Source: Candidatus Curtissbacteria bacterium RIFCSPHIGHO2_12_FULL_41_17 (GTDB lineage: Bacteria > Patescibacteriota > Microgenomatia > Curtissbacterales > GWA2-41-24). Taken from it: DNA of 7,128 nt. The stretch spans positions 1 to 7,128 of the forward strand of contig MFBL01000044.1 in assembly GCA_001774945.1 (NCBI GenBank). The letters are read 5' to 3'. The notes beneath the pieces are model-generated. The model was not told the origin of the DNA and made no database searches. It saw only the letters and a list, made by a program, of their open reading frames with translations. Shown in pieces: positions 1-4,472 of the stretch (within the stretch, counting starts at the first letter, position 1; each line of letters opens with the position of its first letter). Made by a program: the position numbers and the translations under genes.

Positions 1-74
1 ATGAAGTAATTGCCGAAGCAGAGAAGCATGGGATTACAATGGTTTTTACCGGAGTACGGCACTTTAAGCACTAA
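1..74 (+). CDS. purH: AICAR transformylase (PurH C-terminal domain), 3' end only
   Basis: Only the last 23 complete codons are in the window; the frame begins at position 3 and ends with TAA at 72-74. The tail ends MVFTGVRHFKH, closely matching the C-terminus of bacterial PurH (E. coli ends with a MIFTDMRHFRH-like sequence), where the AICAR formyltransferase domain ends. That domain transfers a formyl group from 10-formyl-THF to AICAR to give FAICAR, the penultimate step of IMP synthesis, in the cytoplasm. The next gene, 2 bp downstream, is the IMP cyclohydrolase domain that uses FAICAR, so the two are almost certainly co-transcribed. Whether this upstream gene is the transformylase domain alone or a full-length PurH cannot be decided, because its 5' part lies outside the window. 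The motif is short but very characteristic. Confidence 0.85.
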   Translation, partial: EVIAEAEKHGITMVFTGVRHFKH

Positions 75-76
75 AG

Positions 77-733
77 ATGAAGATAAAAATTAAAAACATT
101 TTGATCGCCGTTTCTGTCAAATCAAGTATCGATGGAGTTTTGCCTGTCCTAAAAGAATATGGGGTAAGGATTTGGGCGACGGAGGGGACTGCAAACTACA
201 TCAAGTCAAAAGGTTATAAGGCAACATCGATTGTTTCCGGATTTGATTTTGACGGAAGGGTTAAGAGTCTAGATAAAAATGTTTTTGTCAGAATTTTGGC
301 GGATAGATCGAATAAAAAACATTTAGACGAACTACGAAAACTAGCAAGTTATTCTTCGAGCGAAGCGAAGCGAAGTCGAGAAGTTTCTCTAGCGGGTAGT
401 TCTCGACCCTTCAATAAGATTCAGGGCAAGCAGGCTCGAACAATAAATACCTCTGATTGGGAGCCTTTTGACGCCGTTGTTGTTGAGCTTTATAAACTCG
501 ACGAGACCAATTTTCCGGAAAGTATGGATATAGGCGGCATGACTTTAATTCGCGCAGCGATTAAAAATTTTTCAAATATCGCTTTAGCATTTGACGAGGA
601 AAGTATTAAAAAACTTACGGAGCATTTAAAAATCAATACCGGATCGACTCAATCGGCATTTAGAACAGAGCAGGTTAAAAAAGCCTCCCGCTTTGTTGCC
701 CAAAGATGTAATCTGGAAGCAGAGATGTTCTAA
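77..733 (+). CDS. purH: Stand-alone IMP cyclohydrolase (PurH N-terminal, MGS-like domain) with a repeat-derived insertion
   Basis: The 218-aa protein resembles only the N-terminal ~200 residues of PurH (~530 aa in E. coli), the domain that closes FAICAR to IMP. The MGS-like fold is seen in ILIAVSVKSSI (8-18), ATEGTA (34-39, compare STGGTA), DGRVKSL (59-65), VVVELYKL (134-141) and DIGGMTLIRAAIKN (151-164). By family knowledge the catalytic residues are Lys, Tyr, Asp and Lys; K63, Y139, D151 and K163 occupy those places, so the site looks intact. The usual KTLHP reads KSLDK here. About 35 residues (roughly 91-127, rich in Ser/Arg/Lys) have no place in the family and are encoded by a hairpin-rich repeat. 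The ATG at 77 follows the preceding stop by 2 bp, implying one mRNA and perhaps translational coupling; no strong Shine-Dalgarno is seen. Domain assignment is firm; activity despite the insertion is inferred. Confidence 0.88.
   Translation: MKIKIKNILIAVSVKSSIDGVLPVLKEYGVRIWATEGTANYIKSKGYKATSIVSGFDFDGRVKSLDKNVFVRILADRSNKKHLDELRKLASYSSSEAKRSREVSLAGSSRPFNKIQGKQARTINTSDWEPFDAVVVELYKLDETNFPESMDIGGMTLIRAAIKNFSNIALAFDEESIKKLTEHLKINTGSTQSAFRTEQVKKASRFVAQRCNLEAEMF
352..426 (+). repeat. Hairpin-rich REP-like repeat inserted in frame in the IMP cyclohydrolase gene
   Basis: Several short inverted repeats lie end to end. CTTCG-AG-CGAAG (354-365) is followed by GCGAA direct repeats up to about 374. GTCGAGAA (375-382) pairs perfectly with TTCTCGAC (400-407). 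CCCT (407-410) faces AGGG (423-426). The layout recalls the CCCTTCGACAAGCTCAGGGC-type repeats I know from many CPR and other environmental genomes. It encodes low-complexity residues (SSSEAKRSREVSLAGSS and following) between the helix ending at about residue 89 and the EPFDAVVVELY strand, where normal PurH has only a few residues. The frame is preserved. Confidence 0.7.
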
Positions 734-734
734 G

Positions 735-1199
735 ATGACGAAGGAGATTGTTGGCACAAATGGAAATGTTATAACTGCCCTTACTTCTTCTGTTAAAGAA
801 TCACTAAGTCACTTAAGAAGAACACAGCTGCATATTATAGTCTCCTCTGGGCATGAAGATGTGCCGGTCAGTTATACGGACTTACCAAGCAAGTGGATTG
901 TTCCTACCAATTGTAATCGGATTATCTTGACCCGTCGTACCCTTTCTTTAGTTGGCAGGTGGAATGACGGAAGCGTTAGTTGGGTTGACCAGAGTGAAAA
1001 GAGTGACAATGGTAGTGCAGTGAATATCGGTTATGATCTAGATCTTCACGGACTGGTACCATGCACGATACTAGCGGAAGACGGTAGACTCTTCCACAAT
1101 TTAGGGAGTAAGGGTAGGGTACCAGAAGATTTTAAGCAAACGCTAACCGGCTATTTTACAAAATTAGTTGAGGATTATATATCCATGAAGGAGTTATGA
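735..1199 (+). CDS. Unrecognised 154-aa protein in the purine operon
   Basis: I do not recognise this family. The frame is open from 693, but the ATG at 735 is preferred: it lies 1 bp after the IMP cyclohydrolase stop, whereas the earlier start would overlap that gene by 41 bp. The protein begins MTKEIVGTNGN and has no signal peptide or membrane segment. It looks like a soluble mixed alpha/beta protein: an early helix with SSVKESLSHLRR, a strand QLHIIVSSG, then IILTRRTLSLVGRW, the conspicuous NIGYDLDLHGLVPCTILAEDGRLFHNLG, and a C-terminal helix LTGYFTKLVEDYISMKEL. No nucleotide-binding or metal-binding motif is certain. The tight spacing makes it part of the same transcript as the PurH domains, so a role linked to purine synthesis is an inference from position only. 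Codon choice looks like that of its neighbours. Confidence 0.7.
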   Translation: MTKEIVGTNGNVITALTSSVKESLSHLRRTQLHIIVSSGHEDVPVSYTDLPSKWIVPTNCNRIILTRRTLSLVGRWNDGSVSWVDQSEKSDNGSAVNIGYDLDLHGLVPCTILAEDGRLFHNLGSKGRVPEDFKQTLTGYFTKLVEDYISMKEL

Positions 1200-1312
1200 A
1201 CGAAGACGCAAAAAGCCACAAAATAGCCGGGCGGCAGGCTTTGTTGCCAAGGGTACAGACAGGAAGCAGAATTATCTTAAACTCCTGTCTTGCCTTTTGC
1301 CCGTTTAATTAA
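1196..1312 (+). CDS. Possible 38-aa ORF or remnant of a third operon gene
   Basis: An ATG at 1196 overlaps the stop of the preceding gene in an ATGA arrangement typical of coupled genes. It is preceded by AAGGAG (1188-1193), a good Shine-Dalgarno but only 2 nt from the ATG. The frame reads MNEDAKSHKIAGRQALLPRV and on to a TAA at 1310-1312. Its last 36 bp overlap the 3' end of the convergent PH-domain gene, so the end at least is probably not native coding sequence. It may be a true small gene, the stump of an operon member cut off by rearrangement, or chance. I recognise no family. Confidence 0.2.
   Translation: MNEDAKSHKIAGRQALLPRVQTGSRIILNSCLAFCPFN
1257..1290. other. Inverted repeat at the convergent junction (possible weak bidirectional stop)
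   Basis: AGACAGGA (1257-1264) pairs perfectly with TCCTGTCT (1283-1290) around an 18-nt loop. It lies where the purine operon meets the end of the PH-domain gene, whose last codons and TAA stop are inside it. Neither strand has a clear T-tract after the stem (TGCCTTTTG follows on the plus strand), so a standard intrinsic terminator is not supported. An RNA-stabilising stem or chance are alternatives. Confidence 0.3.
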
Positions 1313-1909
1313 ATCGTTTCTTAAAGCTTCTGCTTCTTCAGTTCCTAACCCGGGGATCCTGCCTTCGCTCGAAGAAAATAAAGAAAACCCACTTGTGGTA
1401 GATTGACCAGCAGTTTGTATGTGTAGATCCGACAGTCCGAGTATTCTTGCCAGCAAACCTCTCATGATATCTATGTTTTGAATTCTTTCATATGGAATTG
1501 AAACATATCTTTTCCAGATAATACCTTTTTCAACTCGCAGTGAGTCTTCCGTAACCTCAAAACGCCAATTTTTATATGCTAGCTTTGCAAGTAGATAAGA
1601 AACCAATGGAATGAAAATAATGAGAACAATAAATGGCATTAGACCGAGGTTGCCAAAACCTACGGAAGCTTTAGGGGTGGGATCTCCTTTTTCAATATAA
1701 GTCAATACGGAGGACAATAAAATGGCACGAATAATGCCAGCTACAATGTTGAACAGCAAAATCGATATAAAAGCCGATATAATTAGGTATTGAAAAAATA
1801 ATATCCAAACAGCTTTGGGATGGAGATATCTTGGTGTCGAAGCGTTAGGTCCTGCTGTAGGTTTGAGCGTTTCTTGAGGTATTTGATTTAGAACTGGAGA
1901 ATCTGTCAT
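1277..1909 (-). CDS. Membrane protein with bacterial PH domain (bPH2, YdbS/YdbT-like)
   Basis: From the ATG at 1909 the protein has 210 aa. Residues 1-30 are a Pro-rich polar leader. Two hydrophobic spans follow, about 33-62 (VWILFFQYLIISAFISILLF and on) and 89-111 (LMPFIVLIIFIPLVSYLLA). Residues 112-205 form a bPH2 domain (DUF304 class) with the usual FEVTEDSLRVEKGIIWKR, SIPYERIQNIDI, LLARILGLSDLHIQTAG and a final AEALRNDLI helix. Such proteins sit in the cytoplasmic membrane with the PH fold near the surface; their biochemical role is not well established. The frame stays open to 2056, but that extension would run through the repeat flanking the transposase and adds atypical sequence, so MTDSPVLNQ is preferred. 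A TATAGT lies 7 nt before this ATG and no Shine-Dalgarno is seen, which fits a leaderless message. Family assignment is firm. Confidence 0.85.
   Translation of the reverse strand: MTDSPVLNQIPQETLKPTAGPNASTPRYLHPKAVWILFFQYLIISAFISILLFNIVAGIIRAILLSSVLTYIEKGDPTPKASVGFGNLGLMPFIVLIIFIPLVSYLLAKLAYKNWRFEVTEDSLRVEKGIIWKRYVSIPYERIQNIDIMRGLLARILGLSDLHIQTAGQSTTSGFSLFSSSEGRIPGLGTEEAEALRNDLIKRAKGKTGV
1363..1376 (-). repeat. 14-bp copy of the CTTCG-AG-CGAAG repeat inside the PH-domain gene
   Basis: Read on the minus strand this is TTCTTCGAGCGAAG, identical to 352-365 in the IMP cyclohydrolase gene and itself a hairpin (CTTCG/CGAAG, AG loop). Both copies are read in the same frame and give S-S-S-E (LFSSSEGR here, YSSSEAK there). 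Here it falls in the loop between the last PH strands and the C-terminal helix. A 14-bp match could occasionally arise by chance in a window of this size; the hairpin and shared frame argue for a fragment of the same repeat family. Confidence 0.45.
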
Positions 1910-1916
1910 TATTTTT

Positions 1917-1922
1917 ACTATA
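1917..1922 (-). promoter_or_regulatory. Candidate -10 box of the PH-domain gene
   Basis: On the minus strand TATAGT (5 of 6 to TATAAT) lies 7 nt before the ATG at 1909. A start site at the usual distance would fall at or just next to the ATG, implying a leaderless mRNA. This agrees with the lack of a Shine-Dalgarno. No good -35 is seen at 16-18 bp. Confidence 0.35.
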
Positions 1923-1988
1923 GCATAATGAACAAGAAGTTGGCTTATTGGGTTGTGACTTTGGCAAACTAAACTGAAACCCCATAGT

Positions 1989-2021
1989 AGGGTCTCTCCC
2001 TTGACAGATTGTTGGAATAGG
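1989..2021 (+). repeat. Left flanking repeat of the RAYT gene (inverted 11-mer plus direct 13-mer)
   Basis: AGGGTCTCTCC (1989-1999) recurs inverted as GGAGAGACCCT at 2670-2680 (13 of 14 if extended to AGGGTCTCTCCYTT). TTGTTGGAATAGG (2009-2021) recurs directly at 2688-2700. The 11-mer can fold with itself (GGG-TCTCT-CCC, 1990-2000) or with ACCC just upstream (1979-1982). It is preceded by GTAG (1987-1990), the tetranucleotide known to mark the 5' side of many REP hairpins recognised by RAYTs; that last link is suggestive only. Confidence 0.65.
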
Positions 2022-2029
2022 CTTAGTTT
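2001..2029 (+). promoter_or_regulatory. Candidate promoter of the RAYT gene
   Basis: A perfect TTGACA (2001-2006) sits within the left flanking repeat. At 17 bp spacing a poor -10, TAGTTT (2024-2029), lies 6 nt before the GTG start. Only the -35 is convincing; the match could be chance. Confidence 0.25.
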
Positions 2030-2035
2030 GAGGTT

Positions 2036-2659
2036 GTGCCGTCTAAGAATTCGCAAAAACTTTATTTAGAAAACGGATATTATCATATCTACAATCGAGG
2101 TGCCGGCAAAGGCGAAATATTTCTAGTGGATCAGGATTATAAAGTCTTCATCCATTTTCTAGAAAAATACTTGGATCCAAAATCTGAACGTACGCTTGCT
2201 TCAGAAGTAAAGCTTCTTGCATATTGTTTAATGCCAAATCACTTTCATCTCTTTGTTCACCAGACATCAAGAGACGGGATAGTAAAATTGATGAGGTCTT
2301 TGTGTACAAGTTACTCGATGTATTTTAATAAAAGGTATGAGAGATCCGGAACGTTATTTCAAGGAGTTTATAAGGCTGCAATAATAGAAACAGAACCTTA
2401 TTTTTTACATCTTTCCCGATATATTCATTTGAATCCAAGAGAAATGACAGAAAATTGGCGAGAATACCTGTATTCGAGTTATAAAGTTTACTTAGGAGAT
2501 ATTAAGATTCCGTGGCTTAACCCAGTACCAGTCTTAAATTTTTTCAAGATGGCAAAAAGCAATAAGAGTACGCTTTCAAAACATTTTTCTTATCAATCAT
2601 TTGTTGAGGATTATGCAACCGACCCGAAAGAAGACTTGCAAGAGTTAGCAATCGATTAA
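2036..2659 (+). CDS. REP-associated tyrosine (HUH, Y1) transposase, RAYT/IS200-like
   Basis: The 207-aa protein belongs to the Y1_Tnp family: single-strand DNA nucleases that use a His-hydrophobic-His metal site and one catalytic Tyr to cut and join DNA at hairpins. Visible motifs are YYHIYNRGAGKGEIF (15-29), LLAYCLMPNHFHLFVHQ (60-76) with HUH residues H69 and H71, LMRSLCTSYSMYFNKRY (85-101), GTLFQGVYKAAII (105-117) and YFLHLSRYIHLNPRE (122-136), where Y129 is the likeliest nucleophile. This pattern and the C-terminal extension fit RAYTs better than the shorter IS200 TnpA. The only in-frame start before the conserved region is GTG at 2036 (TAG stop at 2024-2026); the GAGG at 2030-2033 is too close to be a good Shine-Dalgarno. 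No TnpB follows. Flanking repeats on both sides support a mobile or formerly mobile unit. The protein is full length with its motifs intact, so probably functional. Confidence 0.9.
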   Translation: MPSKNSQKLYLENGYYHIYNRGAGKGEIFLVDQDYKVFIHFLEKYLDPKSERTLASEVKLLAYCLMPNHFHLFVHQTSRDGIVKLMRSLCTSYSMYFNKRYERSGTLFQGVYKAAIIETEPYFLHLSRYIHLNPREMTENWREYLYSSYKVYLGDIKIPWLNPVPVLNFFKMAKSNKSTLSKHFSYQSFVEDYATDPKEDLQELAID

Positions 2660-2669
2660 CTTATAGAAA

Positions 2670-2700
2670 GGAGAGACCCTCTAAGGGTTGTTGGAATAGG
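2670..2700 (+). repeat. Right flanking repeat of the RAYT gene with hairpin
   Basis: GGAGAGACCCT (2670-2680) is the inverted copy of 1989-1999. ACCCT-CTA-AGGGT (2676-2688) forms a perfect 5-bp stem with a 3-nt loop, and TTGTTGGAATAGG (2688-2700) is the direct copy of 2009-2021. The AGG at the end, plus the next A, doubles as the dprA Shine-Dalgarno. Confidence 0.65.
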
Positions 2701-2701
2701 A
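2698..2701 (+). promoter_or_regulatory. Shine-Dalgarno of dprA
   Basis: AGGA lies 5 nt before the ATG at 2707, the best ribosome binding site in the window. Three of its four bases belong to the 13-bp flanking repeat of the RAYT unit. Confidence 0.5.
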
Positions 2702-2706
2702 TAATT

Positions 2707-3795
2707 ATGAACAAAGAGCTTGAATTTTGGGTGGCGACTTCGGCAATACCGGGAGTTGGCACGGCGACTTTTAATTATCTTTTAAAATACTTCAAAACGC
2801 TCAAGAAATTTTGGCAGGCTAGTGATGAACAGATTAGAAAACTTAGATTAGACGCAAAGACAAAAGAGGCGATTTTCAAATTCCGCAATCAGGTTGATCC
2901 CAAAATTTATCTTGATGCAGTTTATGAAAAAGGGATTAAAGTTCTCTCTGTCGTTGATCGCGATTATCCTGCTAATTTGAGGCAAATTTCGGATGCTCCG
3001 CCGGTTCTTTATTATAAAGGTAGTTTAATACCAGAGGACGATTTGGCGGTTGCCGTTGTTGGTGCCAGATTTGCGACAGCGTACGGGCGACAGGTTACCG
3101 AAAAGTTGGTGATGGACTTGACGTTGGCAGGATTGACTATTGTCAGCGGTTTGGCAAGAGGTGTTGATTCGATTGCCCATCGGGCGGCGATGGATGCCGG
3201 TGGAAGAACGATAGCGGTTTTGGGAAGCGGCGTTGATTTAATTTATCCGCCGGAAAATAAACTACTGGCTGAAAAAATTATTCAAAACGGAGCGCTTGTT
3301 TCCGAGTTTCCTTTAGGATTTCCATCCGTTCCTTCCAATTTTCCGGCAAGGAACAGAATTATTTCCGGCCTATCTTTGGGAGTTTTAGTCACGGAAGCGG
3401 CAGCCGATTCCGGATCTTTGATTACTGCAGGGCAAGCTGCAGAGCAAGGCAGGGAGGTGTTCGCAGTGCCCGGACCGATTACTTCCAAAATGAGTGAGGG
3501 TGTCAATCAGTTAATTAAAGAAGGCGTTCATCCGGCAACAGATGCAGACGATATTTTGAAAATTTTGGACATAGAGAGGAAAAAGAGATCCTCCTTCGCC
3601 AAGGCTTCGGAGGACAAGCCAGTCAAGGATAAAACTCAGCAAAAAATAATGGAGACTTTGGATGGAGGAAGTAAGCATGTCGATTTAATCTCCCGGGAGA
3701 CGGGGTTTCCTATAGAGAAAGTTTCGGCCACGCTTTCAATGATGGAGCTTTCCGGTCTTGTCAAAAACTACGGCTCAGGTATTTGGGGAGTGTAG
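2707..3795 (+). CDS. dprA: DNA-processing protein DprA (Smf)
   Basis: DprA binds incoming single-stranded DNA in the cytoplasm during natural transformation and loads RecA on it. The 362-aa length is normal. Residues ~1-70 hold a SAM/HhH-like N-terminus with IPGVGTATFNYLLKYF (14-29). Residues ~75-290 form the Rossmann-type core with PPVLYYKGSL (98-107), VVGARFATAYG (117-127), SGLARGVDSIAH (147-158), GSGVDLIYPPEN (173-184), NFPARNRIISGLS (211-223) and EAAADSGSLITA (230-241). Residues ~306-362 are the winged-helix tail (DLISRETGFPIEKVSATLSMMELSGLV region). Between core and tail sits FAKASEDK (297-304), encoded by a palindromic repeat. The ATG at 2707 has AGGA 5 nt upstream. The upstream neighbour is a mobile RAYT unit, and the HD gene ends 1 bp after this stop on the other strand. 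topA follows beyond it, recalling the common dprA-topA pair. Confidence 0.97.
   Translation: MNKELEFWVATSAIPGVGTATFNYLLKYFKTLKKFWQASDEQIRKLRLDAKTKEAIFKFRNQVDPKIYLDAVYEKGIKVLSVVDRDYPANLRQISDAPPVLYYKGSLIPEDDLAVAVVGARFATAYGRQVTEKLVMDLTLAGLTIVSGLARGVDSIAHRAAMDAGGRTIAVLGSGVDLIYPPENKLLAEKIIQNGALVSEFPLGFPSVPSNFPARNRIISGLSLGVLVTEAAADSGSLITAGQAAEQGREVFAVPGPITSKMSEGVNQLIKEGVHPATDADDILKILDIERKKRSSFAKASEDKPVKDKTQQKIMETLDGGSKHVDLISRETGFPIEKVSATLSMMELSGLVKNYGSGIWGV
3589..3614 (+). repeat. FAKASEDK palindromic repeat inside dprA
   Basis: TCCTCC (3589-3594) pairs with GGAGGA (3609-3614), with an inner GCC/GGC (3598-3600 / 3603-3605) separated by unpaired TTC on each side and an AA loop. In the dprA frame it reads SSFAKASED. 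FAKASEDK-type peptides recur in unrelated CPR proteins, from general knowledge, which marks this as a dispersed element rather than native DprA sequence. It sits in the linker before the winged-helix domain. Confidence 0.75.
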
Positions 3796-3796
3796 A

Positions 3797-4375
3797 TTAC
3801 TTTTTAGCAATTTTTGCGCGGCTTTCTTTGTCAATTAGTTTTTTTAGCTCTTGTAAGACTTTGCTAAATCTTACCTCTTCTGTTCCGTGAACCAAATTGT
3901 ATTGATATTCTTCTTTTACCCAAGTCTTAATATCTGCCAAATTATGCTGATCAATGGTTTCAAGTTTATCGCAAGTCTGGGCGAATTTTGCCTCGGTTGA
4001 TTTTAATTCCTCGTATTCTAGCCACAATTTGAAAATTTCTTTGTTAGACTTTTTGGGTAATTGTTTGATTAGTTTTTTAAGGCCGGCTTTTTCGAGGTTG
4101 TGTTTGTTGGGCGGTCTTCCTTTCCATGCCGGAAAGTCGCCCACCTCTATCTCTGCGAGATCGTGAATAAGAAGCATCTTAATCACTTTTTCAACATTAA
4201 CTTTTTTCCCAAGATATGGAGCAAGAAGCATGGCAAAAAGAGCTGCACGCCAAGAATGGTCAGAGTCCGATTCTTGGCGGCTAGTGGAAAGCCAACTATG
4301 TCTTAAAACCGTTTTTAGCTTTTCGGCTTCTTGTAAGAAACGCAAAATTTTTTCCAAATCCGATCCATTTTTCAT
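3797..4375 (-). CDS. HD-domain phosphohydrolase (YfbR/HDDC2-like, HD_3)
   Basis: The 192-aa cytosolic protein is all-helical with the HD metal site: H40 in SDSDHSWRAAL, H71-D72 in LLIHDLAEIEVGD, E75 and D80, and D136 in TCDKLETID. These match in order and spacing the metal and catalytic positions of the YfbR 5'-deoxynucleotidase group. The opening LRFLQEAEKLKTVLRHSW is also typical of HDDC2-like proteins. The likely reaction is removal of phosphate from (deoxy)nucleoside monophosphates with a divalent metal; the exact substrate cannot be read from sequence. The ATG at 4375 has a perfect TATAAT 10 nt upstream and no Shine-Dalgarno, so the mRNA is probably leaderless or nearly so. The gene lies between dprA (convergent, 1-bp gap) and topA (divergent), in the opposite direction to both. 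All catalytic residues are present, so it is likely active. Confidence 0.88.
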   Translation of the reverse strand: MKNGSDLEKILRFLQEAEKLKTVLRHSWLSTSRQESDSDHSWRAALFAMLLAPYLGKKVNVEKVIKMLLIHDLAEIEVGDFPAWKGRPPNKHNLEKAGLKKLIKQLPKKSNKEIFKLWLEYEELKSTEAKFAQTCDKLETIDQHNLADIKTWVKEEYQYNLVHGTEEVRFSKVLQELKKLIDKESRAKIAKK

Positions 4376-4385
4376 AAGTTTTTAA

Positions 4386-4391
4386 ATTATA
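4386..4391 (-). promoter_or_regulatory. -10 box (TATAAT) of the HD-domain gene
   Basis: On the minus strand a perfect TATAAT stands 10 nt before the ATG at 4375, placing transcription start within a few bases of the start codon. The -35 at 17 bp is poor (TTGTAT, 4409-4414). It lies 5 bp from the candidate topA -35, so the two divergent promoters overlap. Confidence 0.5.
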
Positions 4392-4396
4392 TGCTC

Positions 4397-4426
4397 TTGA
4401 CAAGCATGATACAAAAGAAAGATATT
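4397..4426 (+). promoter_or_regulatory. Candidate topA promoter
   Basis: A perfect TTGACA (4397-4402) is followed after 18 bp by GATATT (4421-4426, 4 of 6 to TATAAT). A start near 4433 would give a leader of about 40 nt. No Shine-Dalgarno precedes the topA ATG. A TATAAA abuts the ATG (4467-4472) but is too close to serve as its -10. The 97-bp gap between the HD gene and topA holds nothing else that I can identify. Confidence 0.4.
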
Positions 4427-4472
4427 GATCAAAGAACAAAAGTGACAGATGCACGTTTGAAACATCTATAAA

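Larger units (their letters stand above)
1989..2700 (+). mobile_element. Putative RAYT-carrying unit bounded by short repeats
   Basis: The transposase gene is enclosed by an 11-bp inverted repeat (1989-1999 / 2670-2680) and a 13-bp direct repeat (2009-2021 / 2688-2700). Each direct-repeat copy lies 3' of a potential hairpin, the arrangement Y1 enzymes cut at. Excision between the direct repeats would remove 679 bp and leave a single copy. The right copy ends inside the dprA ribosome binding site, so the unit looks inserted immediately upstream of dprA. Exact ends are not known; a REP/inverted-REP pair around a domesticated RAYT is the main alternative. Confidence 0.5.

Noticed and set aside
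693..734. Earlier ATG for the gene at 735-1199
   Set aside because: It would overlap the IMP cyclohydrolase gene by 41 bp, while the ATG at 735 lies 1 bp after its stop, as is usual in coupled genes.
1910..2056. Longer start for the PH-domain protein (259 aa from 2056)
   Set aside because: The added 49 residues run through the repeat flanking the RAYT gene and overlap that gene's start; they do not resemble PH-protein N-termini, and a -10 box points to the ATG at 1909.
2036..2659. IS605-type element with TnpB
   Set aside because: No TnpB-like gene is present; dprA follows directly after the right repeat.
3282..3506. Minus-strand frame inside dprA, and similar frames inside the HD gene (3954-4306) and topA (4668-4853, 6040-6456)
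   Set aside because: All lie within strongly conserved genes on the other strand and show no recognisable protein features.
3796..3820. Terminator between dprA and the HD gene
   Set aside because: Only a 4-bp GCAA-TTT-TTGC stem inside the HD coding end is seen, with no GC-rich stem and T-tract.
4467..4472. TATAAA next to the topA ATG as its -10 box
   Set aside because: Transcription would start inside the coding region; the TTGACA/GATATT pair upstream is better placed.
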